A stretch of 46,890 bases of DNA from Candidatus Nitrosocosmicus sp. (GTDB taxonomy: Archaea; Thermoproteota; Nitrososphaeria; Nitrososphaerales; Nitrososphaeraceae), in the NCBI GenBank assembly GCA_029194465.1, contig JARFXS010000014.1, positions 1 through 46,890 on the forward strand, read 5' to 3'. Shown piece after piece: positions 19,951 to 29,216 of this stretch; position 1 is the stretch's first letter, and each line of letters begins with the position of its first letter. A program made the translations under genes and the position numbers. The notes beneath the pieces were generated by a model. The model saw only the letters and a list, made by a program, of their open reading frames with translations, was not told where the DNA came from and did no database searches.

Positions 19951-20520
19951 AAACGTTCCACAAGATTTAGGAGTGAAATTTTATATAACCTACAGCTGCC
20001 CTGTTCAAATCACCAAAACCAAATGATTCAATGGTAAAATTTCCTATCTTAACATTTTTACCAAAAAAGACTAAATGGCAGTAGTGTAACTATAGAACCT
20101 AGTGCCATATATGCTGTCTATTATGTAATTTAGTGGATACACTGTCATGTATTTGCTTTGAAAAAAGAATACTAGACCCTGCACCCTAAAAAAAAATTGT
20201 TCCCTCAAAGATTGGATTCTACATGTACTGAAATCGCCTCCTGGATTAAGAGCAAAATTCAGATAAAATATCTATATATGTTAATGATATTACTTCAAGG
20301 TAAAGTTTGATTTTTTGACTAGTCAGAAATTCTGATTGGATCATTTTTATTAAGAATAAAGTGGGTACACAACGTCACTCTTAGATTCGAAATGATTTTA
20401 ATTAAAGTTATATATCTCCAACTCAGACCAATGACTTTTTCTTTCCTCTGTTCACCTTGAAATCAATTGTGTCCATAACGGTGCATGTAGATCTGAATAT
20501 GAGGTTAAGGTAAGATTATT
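19951..20520. other. 570-base intergenic region
   Basis: No gene, RNA or clear repeat recognised between mpgS and the anchored protein. AT-rich, with several poly-A and poly-T runs. Confidence 0.4.
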
Positions 20521-21168
20521 TTGGTATTCTGGTTATCGTCTTTAGGAGTAGGGAAGAGTTTGAGAAATTTACAATTTATCATTGTGCCTGGTATATTAAT
20601 TGGCATAATAGGTGGTATTCTGCTTTTTTTTGCTGCATATAATTATTATCCTCAGAAGAATGTTAATATCAATTTAAGCGGCAAATGCTATGAGTTATTA
20701 GATGAAGCTTACCAAAAATACCAAGATCTGGTATCCCTAAGAGAAAAGGAATTATTAAAGTTGCAGATAGACTCGCTAGGGGAGTCAATTACATTTGTAC
20801 CCATTACATTTAGTGGATCTACTGATGAAGTAGACAACATAATAGAAAAATTTGACATCAACGTCACAGAAATACAGACAATAGGCGACCAGAACACACA
20901 AGTCGATAAGATGATAGTAAGAGGTTTTGTCAGCAGTACAAGTCTTGAACAAATATTGAATAACATTTCTGATACTGGTGTTGATAACACTACAAACCCG
21001 ATTCCCAAGATTGGCATCTTACCCAATAGTGGCATTTCAGCGTCAGAGAGTGCAAAAATTAGTGATAATATTGATAAATTCATGATTAACGGGCTTAAGA
21101 AAATCATAGGTGAAAAAAACGGAGTAAAGGACACAGAATGCAGGAGCACAATCATATACAATGATTGA
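20521..21168 (+). CDS. membrane-anchored extracytoplasmic protein, unknown
   Basis: The protein has 215 residues and a TTG start. One membrane helix (about residues 18-43, Ile/Gly-rich) is followed by a ~170-residue outside domain. Residues ~50-75 form a charged helix; the remainder is polar with Asn/Thr/Ser sequons. Two Cys (about 55 and 206) could pair. I do not recognise the family. It is a single gene, convergent with the Cache-domain gene. Confidence 0.6.
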   Translation: MVFWLSSLGVGKSLRNLQFIIVPGILIGIIGGILLFFAAYNYYPQKNVNINLSGKCYELLDEAYQKYQDLVSLREKELLKLQIDSLGESITFVPITFSGSTDEVDNIIEKFDINVTEIQTIGDQNTQVDKMIVRGFVSSTSLEQILNNISDTGVDNTTNPIPKIGILPNSGISASESAKISDNIDKFMINGLKKIIGEKNGVKDTECRSTIIYND

Positions 21169-21440
21169 TGAACCCCAAAATGCAAATGGTCATGTTTATT
21201 ATTTCAGTCATAAGAAAAGTAGAACTCAACTCAATCCGGTAGGGTAGGTGTGATTACTGGATCGCTCACCTCCTTAGAATCTAGATGCTGGACTCTTAAT
21301 TTTTTTGTTAAAGTTGAAAATGTTGTCTACCTTAAGGCTCATATGTAGATTCTACGAGAGTTCTACTTGACCGCTTTACTTATTCATAAAAAATTTGAAG
21401 AAATAAATCTTGAAATTATTCAGAGGTATAAAAGGAGAGT

Positions 21441-22454
21441 TCATGAATCATTTCTAGTTACTAAAACTACATACCAGTTAGAATCTTTTACCTTAACAAA
21501 CTTCCAAAACATCCACACTTGATCATCCATATTTAATTTGTCATAAATGGTTCTAGTTTCATTTCCTGTGTTCTTAACTAGATCAAAATAATCAAAAGTT
21601 TCAAGCATTTTTTGCTTCGTTAAATTATCAGATGAGTGTAATGATGAATCATTTTCATGACTACTAGAATAAGCTGGTCCAATTCTTGATTTCTTGTTAT
21701 CTAAAAACTCAGTGCCATTATGATCGATCAAAATAAATTGATCTTGATTGGCTAGAGAAAGACTATCCAACAAATCTGCTAAAGATTTCAAATTTATTAT
21801 TCCGACCCAGTAACCCCTTAGAGAGCTTGAATCAACTTGACTATCCAAATTACCAGTAGGAGAGTAAACTGGTACAGCTATAGCTATTGCAGGGGCATTT
21901 ATAGAAGCAGACATGAAAATTGAACTAATATAGGTTTGACTATTTTTGACAACCCCTTTATACCATTCTCTATCAGCAAAATTAATTCTTGGAAGTTGTT
22001 CTTGATCCCTATATGGTTCTCCCAAATAAATATCTCCATTTGGTAATACAAAGAAAATGCTTGCGATATCAGTATTCCGTTGTAGGATATCCTTAGCTAA
22101 ATTTCTTTTGTCCAAATCTAAGGTAGAATGGATACCATTATAATCACTGCTAACATTCTTTAGAAAATATACCTCCTTGAGAGTTTCGTCTCTGCTTGAT
22201 ATTTCAAGGTTATCTACTGCTCTAGATATTTTGCTCTCTAACAAGTCGGCAAAGAGGTTAAGTATGACAAACTTATCATTACTATCTAATGATAGTTTGT
22301 TAAGATAATTTGATGTTTGGCTTCTGTTATCAAAATCCATAGCGTTAACGTCTTTGGTCATCAAGGGGTAAAGGTACAAGGCAAGTGTAAACATAGTAAG
22401 GATAAGAAACAGTTTTCTAATGGTTAGAGTTTGAAGAAGAATTTGTTTGGTCAT
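21441..22454 (-). CDS. membrane-anchored Cache sensor domain without output domain
   Basis: The protein has 337 residues. A single N-terminal membrane segment (about 12-35) precedes a double-Cache-type extracellular ligand domain: a long helix (about 50-105), the strand IASIFFVLPNGDIYLGEP, the hallmark FADREWYKG with SQTYISSIFMS, and the strand APAIAIAVPVYSP. The second lobe ends with NWYVVLVTRNDS. In histidine kinases and chemoreceptors this domain is followed by a second membrane helix and HAMP/kinase or signalling domain; here the stop comes right at the domain end, and no such helix is visible downstream in any frame I checked. It may be a stand-alone sensor or scavenger, or a truncated receptor. 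Confidence 0.8.
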   Translation of the reverse strand: MTKQILLQTLTIRKLFLILTMFTLALYLYPLMTKDVNAMDFDNRSQTSNYLNKLSLDSNDKFVILNLFADLLESKISRAVDNLEISSRDETLKEVYFLKNVSSDYNGIHSTLDLDKRNLAKDILQRNTDIASIFFVLPNGDIYLGEPYRDQEQLPRINFADREWYKGVVKNSQTYISSIFMSASINAPAIAIAVPVYSPTGNLDSQVDSSSLRGYWVGIINLKSLADLLDSLSLANQDQFILIDHNGTEFLDNKKSRIGPAYSSSHENDSSLHSSDNLTKQKMLETFDYFDLVKNTGNETRTIYDKLNMDDQVWMFWKFVKVKDSNWYVVLVTRNDS

Positions 22455-22731
22455 ATCATGTGATCACTGAGGATACTTGCAAAGTTGATAATATTTGTCT
22501 TGTGTTTAAACTTGAGTAACATATTTCTATTTGACTAAGTTCTTGTTATCTTTCATCAAAGAGTATGATTAAGACTTTTTCGGATGATTCCCATGTTTGT
22601 CAAACAATTCTAACCAAACACTGACATAATAATACTAAATCTGTAGTTATTTCTTTTTCCTTCAGGGTTAGCTACAAATGAAATGTGAATTTTTAGTAAA
22701 GTTGGAAACGGATATTAACCAAGAGAAAAAA

Positions 22732-23817
22732 TTATTGTGGATTTGACTCTAAATAGGTAGTTGACTCGTCTAACACCTTGTTGATATCAGCGATATTTTG
22801 CTTTATCTCATCTATAGATGCATTTCCATCGATCTGTTCACGGAGTTTTTCCCTCAGTAAAGCCTCACCTTTATCAGATAGCGCTTTACCAATTGGAGCT
22901 TCAATGTACTCAAAGTTGTCCAAGTAAGCAGCTGTGGCTAATTCTTTGGCTTTAATTTTATCGTTTGATTCGTATGCAGAGACAACATCATTTAGTAATC
23001 CTCTTATTTTGGCAATATAGTCTTGAGATGTTGGATTGGTACTGGCATCTGAGGCAGTTGAGGAACTATTGGTGCTCAAACCATTGGTTATCTTCAGAAT
23101 TATTTGTTCAACAACAGCTTGGTCTCTTAGATTCTGGAAGGAGTCTGTCAGATTTGCAAAATTCGACAACAACGTCGTAATTACACTGGTATCATTTGAA
23201 ATGTTTTGGGTATTATTGAACAATGTATCTGCCCTATCTAAGAATGCAGAGCCATCCTGATACTCCAGGTCCAATGTAATATTACCTCCTGCAACGCCCT
23301 CTTTGTACTCAGAAGCAGCAGTTTTTAGTAGATCTTTTATGACACTAATATTGTGTTCAGCAGTATCTAGGACAGCTGCTGGTATGACCGTTGTTATTAC
23401 ATTATTGGACAAGTCTATCGAGGACTTTCCCTTCTCCTCAAATTCTTCTAATGTAGTGTTATTATTAGCGGCTAAGTCAGCCAATTGATTCAAATCATTG
23501 AAATATGTATTATTTAGATTACTATCGGCTGTAGATAATGGGATAGTGACGAGTGACAGTACTTCGTCGATAGGATGAAGTGTATGAGCTAAGGTTAATT
23601 CAGAATTATTATGGAATTTATTAAACTCAGCCTTTTCAATATGGCCTATGATCTGTTCAATATTTGAATGAAACCCGGTATAATCTGTCTGGTTTTGTTG
23701 TTCAGTACCATTGTTCTGACCCAATACCTGATTAGGTAAGGCAAAACCAAATATCGCGAGTGTAACTACTGCAGTCATTAATCCTGTAATCAAATTATTG
23801 CGTTTATGTATATGCAC
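22732..23817 (-). CDS. secreted helical protein, possibly FTR1-associated-like
   Basis: The protein has 361 residues. The signal peptide is at about 8-34, ending VLGQ. The mature part is almost all helical, acidic, rich in Asn/Asp with a dozen N-glycosylation sequons and no Cys. The region 270-335 (AKELATAAYLDNFEYIEAPI, then a charged helix) resembles the helical extracytoplasmic domain attached to FTR1-type iron permeases, where Glu/His residues handle iron. Several His (residues 50-82) could also bind metal. No permease gene is nearby. The function is therefore uncertain. Confidence 0.65.
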   Translation of the reverse strand: MHIHKRNNLITGLMTAVVTLAIFGFALPNQVLGQNNGTEQQNQTDYTGFHSNIEQIIGHIEKAEFNKFHNNSELTLAHTLHPIDEVLSLVTIPLSTADSNLNNTYFNDLNQLADLAANNNTTLEEFEEKGKSSIDLSNNVITTVIPAAVLDTAEHNISVIKDLLKTAASEYKEGVAGGNITLDLEYQDGSAFLDRADTLFNNTQNISNDTSVITTLLSNFANLTDSFQNLRDQAVVEQIILKITNGLSTNSSSTASDASTNPTSQDYIAKIRGLLNDVVSAYESNDKIKAKELATAAYLDNFEYIEAPIGKALSDKGEALLREKLREQIDGNASIDEIKQNIADINKVLDESTTYLESNPQ

Positions 23818-24158
23818 AATGAGAACCTTCCTTATAATATATTTATATTATTATTCAATTCTCAGGACTGAGAATGAAGAGGTAGGTTTGCTTCCCCTAT
23901 TATTACTATATAAATATCACCTCATAAGCGATGCTTAGTATTTAGACTAATTTTTCGGTTACCAACGGAAATAGAGGATATTTGCGCCTGAACTAGCTTA
24001 AAGCAGACCTGAAAGACAAATCAGCCAGGTTAACTAATCTAAATCATTAACGACCAAATTCTTTTTCTGTTTTTCTAATTACCTACACACAATAATCTAA
24101 AAATTTTTTCGTATTCAATAATTTCAAAATATCAAACCTTTTTAGAATTATAATTCTA
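23818..24158. other. 341-base divergent intergenic region
   Basis: Between the secreted helical protein (minus) and the patatin gene (plus). It should carry both promoters. Nothing else recognised. Confidence 0.4.
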
Positions 24159-25388
24159 TTGTACATAGATTTGTCCGGAGAAAAAATAGTAAATATTGAG
24201 AACGTGCTGGTACTTCAAGGTGGTGGATCACTTGGTGCTTTTGGGTGTGGAGTGTATAAGGCATTGGTAAAACACAATCTGGATTTGGATTTGATTGCTG
24301 GGACTTCAATCGGTGGGATTAATGCAGTCATTATCGCAGGCAGCCGAAATAAAGACAGGCCTGATCAATTATTAGAGGAGTTCTGGCTAGAGCTTTCTGA
24401 AAATTTTGTTAACAAGGATAAATTTTTCGATTTTTCTAGACCAAATCTAATGAAGCAATTCTATGAAAATTTTGTCTATCCACTTCACAAGAATGATATG
24501 ATCGCAAATTATGTAGAAATGAAGAAGGGACAACAGGTCAAAATCAAACAGCTAGAATCATTCTACAGCTCTGCCGTATTTGGAAATGAAAAGTTTTTCA
24601 AACCTAGGTGGTTTTCTGAATATGCGGCTTCGGATCCCGAATATTTTACACCAATGAAATGGACTTACCTCTATGATCATAAACCCTTGATTAAGACATT
24701 GGATAAATATATTGATTATGACAAGTTAAGACCAGGTGTAGATAGTAAACCGCGTCTAATTTTGACCGCGGTGAATGTTCTGAATTCTAAAGCTTTAATA
24801 TTTGACAGTTTCAAGCAACAAATAGAGCCAAAGCACATATTAGCTACTTCCGCCTACCCACTTTACAATTTTCCATGGATAGAGGTTGACAAAGGTGTTT
24901 TTGCCTGGGATGGTGGCCTTTTGAGTAACACTCCACTTAGAGAGGTGTTAGACGCATCACCTGTCATAGATAAGAAGATATTTCTAGTAGAAAATTATCC
25001 GAAGGCGGTTGACGCGTTGCCCAGTAATATAGCTGAAGTACATCATAGGGCCAGAGACATTATTTTTTCAGACAAAACTGAGCACAATATCAAAATGTCC
25101 AAGGTAATTACACGTTATTTAGACTTCATTGAAGAACTTTACCAAATTTTTGACGATAACGCTGACAAATTACAATTAGATAAGAATACCTTAAGTAAAA
25201 TTCGTCGAAAATATAAGAAATATCATGAGGATCATGGAGCCGAGATAAAAGAAATATACTATATTTCACGCGATGAATTGTACCCTCATATCTTTGAAAA
25301 TGCAGATTTCTCTCCTGACACTGTCAAGGAATTAATAAAAGCCGGAGAGGACAAAGCCGATAAGGTCATACAGGCTCATAAGCGTTAG
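24159..25388 (+). CDS. patatin-like phospholipase
   Basis: The protein has 409 residues, starting with TTG at 24159 (another TTG lies four codons later). The oxyanion loop is GGGSLG (21-26), the nucleophile elbow GTSIGG (48-53, Ser50), and the second catalytic residue Asp251 lies in the motif DGG followed by LLSNTPL. These form the Ser-Asp dyad of patatin lipases, which cleave acyl esters. The C-terminal ~140 residues are a charged helical extension seen in larger bacterial and archaeal patatin proteins. No signal peptide: it probably acts in the cytoplasm or at the membrane. Archaeal membranes have ether lipids, so the natural substrate is unclear. Single gene. Confidence 0.93.
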   Translation: MYIDLSGEKIVNIENVLVLQGGGSLGAFGCGVYKALVKHNLDLDLIAGTSIGGINAVIIAGSRNKDRPDQLLEEFWLELSENFVNKDKFFDFSRPNLMKQFYENFVYPLHKNDMIANYVEMKKGQQVKIKQLESFYSSAVFGNEKFFKPRWFSEYAASDPEYFTPMKWTYLYDHKPLIKTLDKYIDYDKLRPGVDSKPRLILTAVNVLNSKALIFDSFKQQIEPKHILATSAYPLYNFPWIEVDKGVFAWDGGLLSNTPLREVLDASPVIDKKIFLVENYPKAVDALPSNIAEVHHRARDIIFSDKTEHNIKMSKVITRYLDFIEELYQIFDDNADKLQLDKNTLSKIRRKYKKYHEDHGAEIKEIYYISRDELYPHIFENADFSPDTVKELIKAGEDKADKVIQAHKR

Positions 25389-25789
25389 TAAATGTATGGA
25401 GTTCAATTTAGTTTGAAAAATTTAATGTTTCACTCAAAGATAGCAGTAAGATGATCAAATGTCCACATCCGTCTGGTCATATGTAGCATGTCTTCTCAAG
25501 ATAATGACTTTGAGTTTTGTACTTCCACCTGGGAGTTCTAAATAGAATCTACTCACCGAACTTTGGGAACAAATAAGCTGTTCTAATTAGTATTTAGAAC
25601 TAATCACTAACCAGAAATATTAGTAATGATTTAGGTAATTATTAGCCAAACTAAGGTAAATCCAATTCATCATTGGGACTACCCCTAAATTCGCTGTATT
25701 TTTTTGATCTTTCTAGTATCTGGTAGAAAAAGCTTTCTCACAAATAGCTTCTTTTACGAAAATCGAATACATGTGTTAACAATACATAA
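25389..25789. other. 401-base intergenic region
   Basis: Between the patatin and TPR genes, which converge. No gene or structured RNA seen. Confidence 0.4.
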
Positions 25790-26074
25790 TCATGAGATTG
25801 ATTTATCAAAGCATTTGACCGCTTCCTTGAATTCGTTCATCTGATATAGAGAATTTCCTTTCATATACCAAGTATTGAAGCCTTTCGATGAAGATAGTTC
25901 CAGAGACCTATCAAAGCATTTGACCGCTTCTTCATACAGCTTCCTTCTGTACAATAATAATCCTGCTAGATACCAATGATCTACTAAACCAAAGCTTCCC
26001 GACATAATCAATAATATATTCAATATAGTTTCTAATAAAGATTTTGTTGTTATTTGATTAATATTTGCTTTCAT
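25790..26074 (-). CDS. short TPR protein
   Basis: The protein has 94 residues. Residues ~30-94 hold nearly two tetratricopeptide repeats, with the classic pattern (YEEAVKCFDRSLEL and FKEAVKCFDKSI) that stacks into a protein-binding surface. The two repeats share a 22-base identical DNA block (25804-25825 and 25909-25930), 105 bp apart, suggesting a recent internal duplication. The chain stops at the end of the second repeat and may be the remnant of a longer array. The first ~28 residues are hydrophobic in the middle. Confidence 0.7.
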   Translation of the reverse strand: MKANINQITTKSLLETILNILLIMSGSFGLVDHWYLAGLLLYRRKLYEEAVKCFDRSLELSSSKGFNTWYMKGNSLYQMNEFKEAVKCFDKSIS

Positions 26075-26511
26075 TGCATGAATATGGCAAAAACTTATTA
26101 TTTATTATTCATGTTACATTTAGGATGAATTGATAATGGTCCATACTTGATAAAACCAATTTCAAAAAGAATGAATACATAATTGGACTATTATCATTGC
26201 TTTGCTAAAGGAGTTTCAAAATTTGTCTGTAATACTATATAATATAACAAATGATTGCATTTATTTAGATTTTTGTTAATTATGGCAATAGCACCCAATA
26301 AACCTACTTTGGACCATACAAACAAAATTTATATAGACTAAAGTCACTGAGACCCTAACTCACTAATATTCTATGCATTTTTTTGTCTATCGATTTTCCA
26401 AAGAAATTCATTCTGGCATAGTCGCTAATTCTTTAGAAACTTCAGAATACTGTAACAAAGTCAATGGTCTTGAGATTTATGAATGAATCAATAAGAGTCA
26501 TTGTCTTTCTA
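26075..26511. other. 437-base intergenic region
   Basis: Between the TPR gene start and the end of the HD-GNAT gene. No gene recognised. Confidence 0.4.
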
Positions 26512-28041
26512 TTAGCAAACAATGTCATAAGCATCAGTAACTATCCTTTGATAAATTGAATTGTTCAGATCAATCCTGTAATAATCTAATTTATCAGGAT
26601 CGTACTTTTGTACAATTTCAATAATTTCGCTTTTCTTTTTTCTCTGAGATATGACATCCCTATGAGCGTAACCGGTGACATAACTATAATCATTTTTAAT
26701 AGCTTCGCCTAAAAATTTTATCCGTAAGTAGTGACCACCGGTACCTCCCCAATAACCTTCCAGGATGCTGACACCTTCCAAATACACAGTGTTCATCGAT
26801 CCCTTGTTCACATCTACCGTACCCGGGCGCAATTCATAATTTTCCAAAGGACCACCTTTTGCATAACCTATAATATCACCGGTTCTGTTGTTCATCCTAA
26901 GTGTTACCAAGATAGAAGCTCTATCTGCGATTGTTTTTCTGAAGTAATCTTCACTTTGCCGCATCAATGTGGAAACCCGACTGTTAATATCTAGAAGGAT
27001 CTTAACCGTGTTCTCATCAACTTTCCCATTTTGGCCTTCCGTAACAAAAATTAATCTGGTACCTCTTTTGGAATCTTTTAATCCTAATTCTTTATTCCAT
27101 GATTCCTTAAAGTACGCCACGTTATCATAAAAATTTTTCCTAAATTCAGTAGGTATATTTGACATAATATAATCAAACATCTCCTTTTCTTCTACCATAA
27201 GGTTATCAAAAAATTTCACAGAATTTTTATTAATCACGGAAGGATGCCATCCCAACGCATGAGCATTACGTCTTGCGATATCCCTAGCGTGTTCATAATT
27301 TCCAAGCGCGTATCCAGCTATTCGCTCAGATACTGAAAGAAACCATCCTAAACTTCGAAAACGTTCCCTTGTTTTTATATCACTAGTGGAAATTCCAGCT
27401 TCAACGAATAATTCATCAATCTTCTGATTCGCATATTGCTCAATTTCCCCTTTGAATGGATAAGCCGTCCTATGAATCAGGATCATTACTAAGTCTATAT
27501 TCAGATTTGCCTTTGCGATAAATTCCCTAATTTTTGGATCATGTCTAATGAAAAATTCAACAGAATCCTCATTAGGTTTATCAAATTCCTTAAGTGGATC
27601 ATAGTCATGAAATAACGCAGCTACAAATAAATAACTAGTTTCTTCCTGAGATATTTTGAAATTTTCCATTTTGTTAATCCCAGAAATTGATAATAGAGTA
27701 AAGTAAACAGCTTCTAGTTCATGTTGAATATTATGATAACCATAATAATCGGTGCCTAAGCCTTTTTTTGAGAATTCAGATATGGTGTGACGCAGGATAT
27801 CCTTTATCCATCTGTCCTCAAAGCCCAAAGATTTGCCCAAATCTATAATACTATTCTTGAGGTTTGATTCGGCTGTTTGTCCTTTGTGAAATTGTAGCCA
27901 CCAAGGAAATAATTTTATTCTATTATAGAATTCAAATCCCAATAGGGTTAGCCTGCCAGGCAACTTATCTGTCGTCAATCCATTATTATTGTTTAGATCA
28001 TCCTTTTCACTATCTGATGTAAATCTCGATGATCTAACCAC
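26512..28041 (-). CDS. HD-domain phosphohydrolase fused to a GNAT-like domain
   Basis: The protein has 509 residues and a GTG start at 28041. Residues ~65-320 are helical with an HD-type metal site: His103 and His107 in YHNIQHELE, His145-Asp146 in FHDYDP, and later acidic/His residues (Asp183, His190). The YHNxxH opening resembles cyclic-nucleotide phosphodiesterase-like HD proteins. From about 345 a different fold begins: a helix, strand ASILVTLRMN, strand IGYAKGG, then TVYLEGVSILEGYWGGTGGHYLR (418-440) and a helix, matching beta4 and the acyl-CoA pyrophosphate loop of GNAT acetyltransferases. No signal or membrane helix. An HD-GNAT fusion is unusual; a joint role, for example nucleotide signal turnover coupled to acetylation, is only speculation. 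Confidence 0.75.
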   Translation of the reverse strand: MVRSSRFTSDSEKDDLNNNNGLTTDKLPGRLTLLGFEFYNRIKLFPWWLQFHKGQTAESNLKNSIIDLGKSLGFEDRWIKDILRHTISEFSKKGLGTDYYGYHNIQHELEAVYFTLLSISGINKMENFKISQEETSYLFVAALFHDYDPLKEFDKPNEDSVEFFIRHDPKIREFIAKANLNIDLVMILIHRTAYPFKGEIEQYANQKIDELFVEAGISTSDIKTRERFRSLGWFLSVSERIAGYALGNYEHARDIARRNAHALGWHPSVINKNSVKFFDNLMVEEKEMFDYIMSNIPTEFRKNFYDNVAYFKESWNKELGLKDSKRGTRLIFVTEGQNGKVDENTVKILLDINSRVSTLMRQSEDYFRKTIADRASILVTLRMNNRTGDIIGYAKGGPLENYELRPGTVDVNKGSMNTVYLEGVSILEGYWGGTGGHYLRIKFLGEAIKNDYSYVTGYAHRDVISQRKKKSEIIEIVQKYDPDKLDYYRIDLNNSIYQRIVTDAYDIVC

Positions 28042-28561
28042 ATTTCTAGAATTAGAAATCCGCGATATAAAATTTGCTTTTATGAGTGCTGATCTTTGTA
28101 ATTAATCAAATAAATTATGGTTTCAGGCATAAAGTATGAAATATTTTATTCATTATTGCAAAATTTAATATCAATCTTATGACAACCGCAAGTAATTTAT
28201 CACCGGAAATAATGTCCTAGTAGCCTTATCGATATGCAAAAACTTAAACTCAATTTGAATATTAGCTTTATTGTCATAATATTCTCCCCTATGACCAATC
28301 AAACATATTCAATTTGTTGAGAAGATATTTAATAATATGAAAAAGTAAATTATGTGTATGTGAGGTAATCAAATCGTGGATTGGCTCTTAAAGGATTCAC
28401 CTCAGTGTCCTATGCTTATTCTTATATCATGTTGTCTCCCCACCAAAACATCCAACTAGAACAGCTTAGATATTTGCCTATCTCTAATATCAGTAAAGAT
28501 TGTGAATAATAAGACAATGCGGAGGGATCTCAGCTCCATTAATATACGATCACAAGATTTA
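28042..28561. other. 520-base intergenic region
   Basis: Between the HD-GNAT start and the VOC gene end. No gene or repeat recognised. Confidence 0.4.
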
Positions 28562-28951
28562 TCAAATATTGGAATTAAATGTTGCAATTAGCCAAGTAAT
28601 TCCAAATGGGTCCAATATTTTACCCAATTTATCCACCTCGTACATGTGTGTTGGGGTTTGAATTGATTTGCAACCTGCTTTCAATGCTTTATCATAAGTA
28701 ATTTCAACATCTCTAACATATATCCACAAGGAAAGAGAACAGGGGTGACTACTCTTCCGATTTTCCTCCAACATAATATAAGTATCACCGATTTTAACTT
28801 CAGCATAAAATCCTTTTTCTTCCTCTATTCGTTTAACAACTACTGCATTAAAGACCAATTCTGAAAATTTTATGAATTCTGATACATTTCCAATTACCAA
28901 ATATGGATTTACCGTATGATAACCCGGAGGGAATGGGTCCAATTCTCTCAT
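28562..28951 (-). CDS. VOC (glyoxalase/bleomycin-resistance) family protein, PhnB-like
   Basis: The protein has 129 residues. The paired beta-alpha-beta-beta-beta pattern of the VOC fold is clear: TVNPYLVIGNVSEFIKFSE opens module 1, IMLEENR closes it, SLWIYVRDVEITYDKALKAG opens module 2, and KLGKILDPFGITWLIAT closes it with the typical DPFG-x-W signature seen in PhnB-like members. Such proteins bind a metal and act as isomerases, dioxygenases or antibiotic-binding proteins; the substrate is unknown. Confidence 0.88.
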   Translation of the reverse strand: MRELDPFPPGYHTVNPYLVIGNVSEFIKFSELVFNAVVVKRIEEEKGFYAEVKIGDTYIMLEENRKSSHPCSLSLWIYVRDVEITYDKALKAGCKSIQTPTHMYEVDKLGKILDPFGITWLIATFNSNI

Positions 28952-29216
28952 GGAATTGTCATTAAATTGACCGAATATTTTAGTATATCGACTAGAACCA
29001 TATTACTAACAATTTAAACATATGAATATACTTACCTCTATTAACCAGTTTGTAGTAAATTGATGCTTTTTCTCATAGAATAATAATGCTGTTGCATGGT
29101 AAAAATTGGAAAAATCGTTACGTTTATTAGCATTTTTTACAACATTTCGGCATTAACCAAATAATTAGAAACTAAAAAGATAAAGGCCTAATACGATCTT
29201 CTTCTTAGCACGAATA

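Noticed and set aside
21219-21367. 10-bp inverted repeat AGTAGAACTC / GAGTTCTACT, 129 bases apart
   Set aside because: Long spacer and no related element nearby; likely chance.
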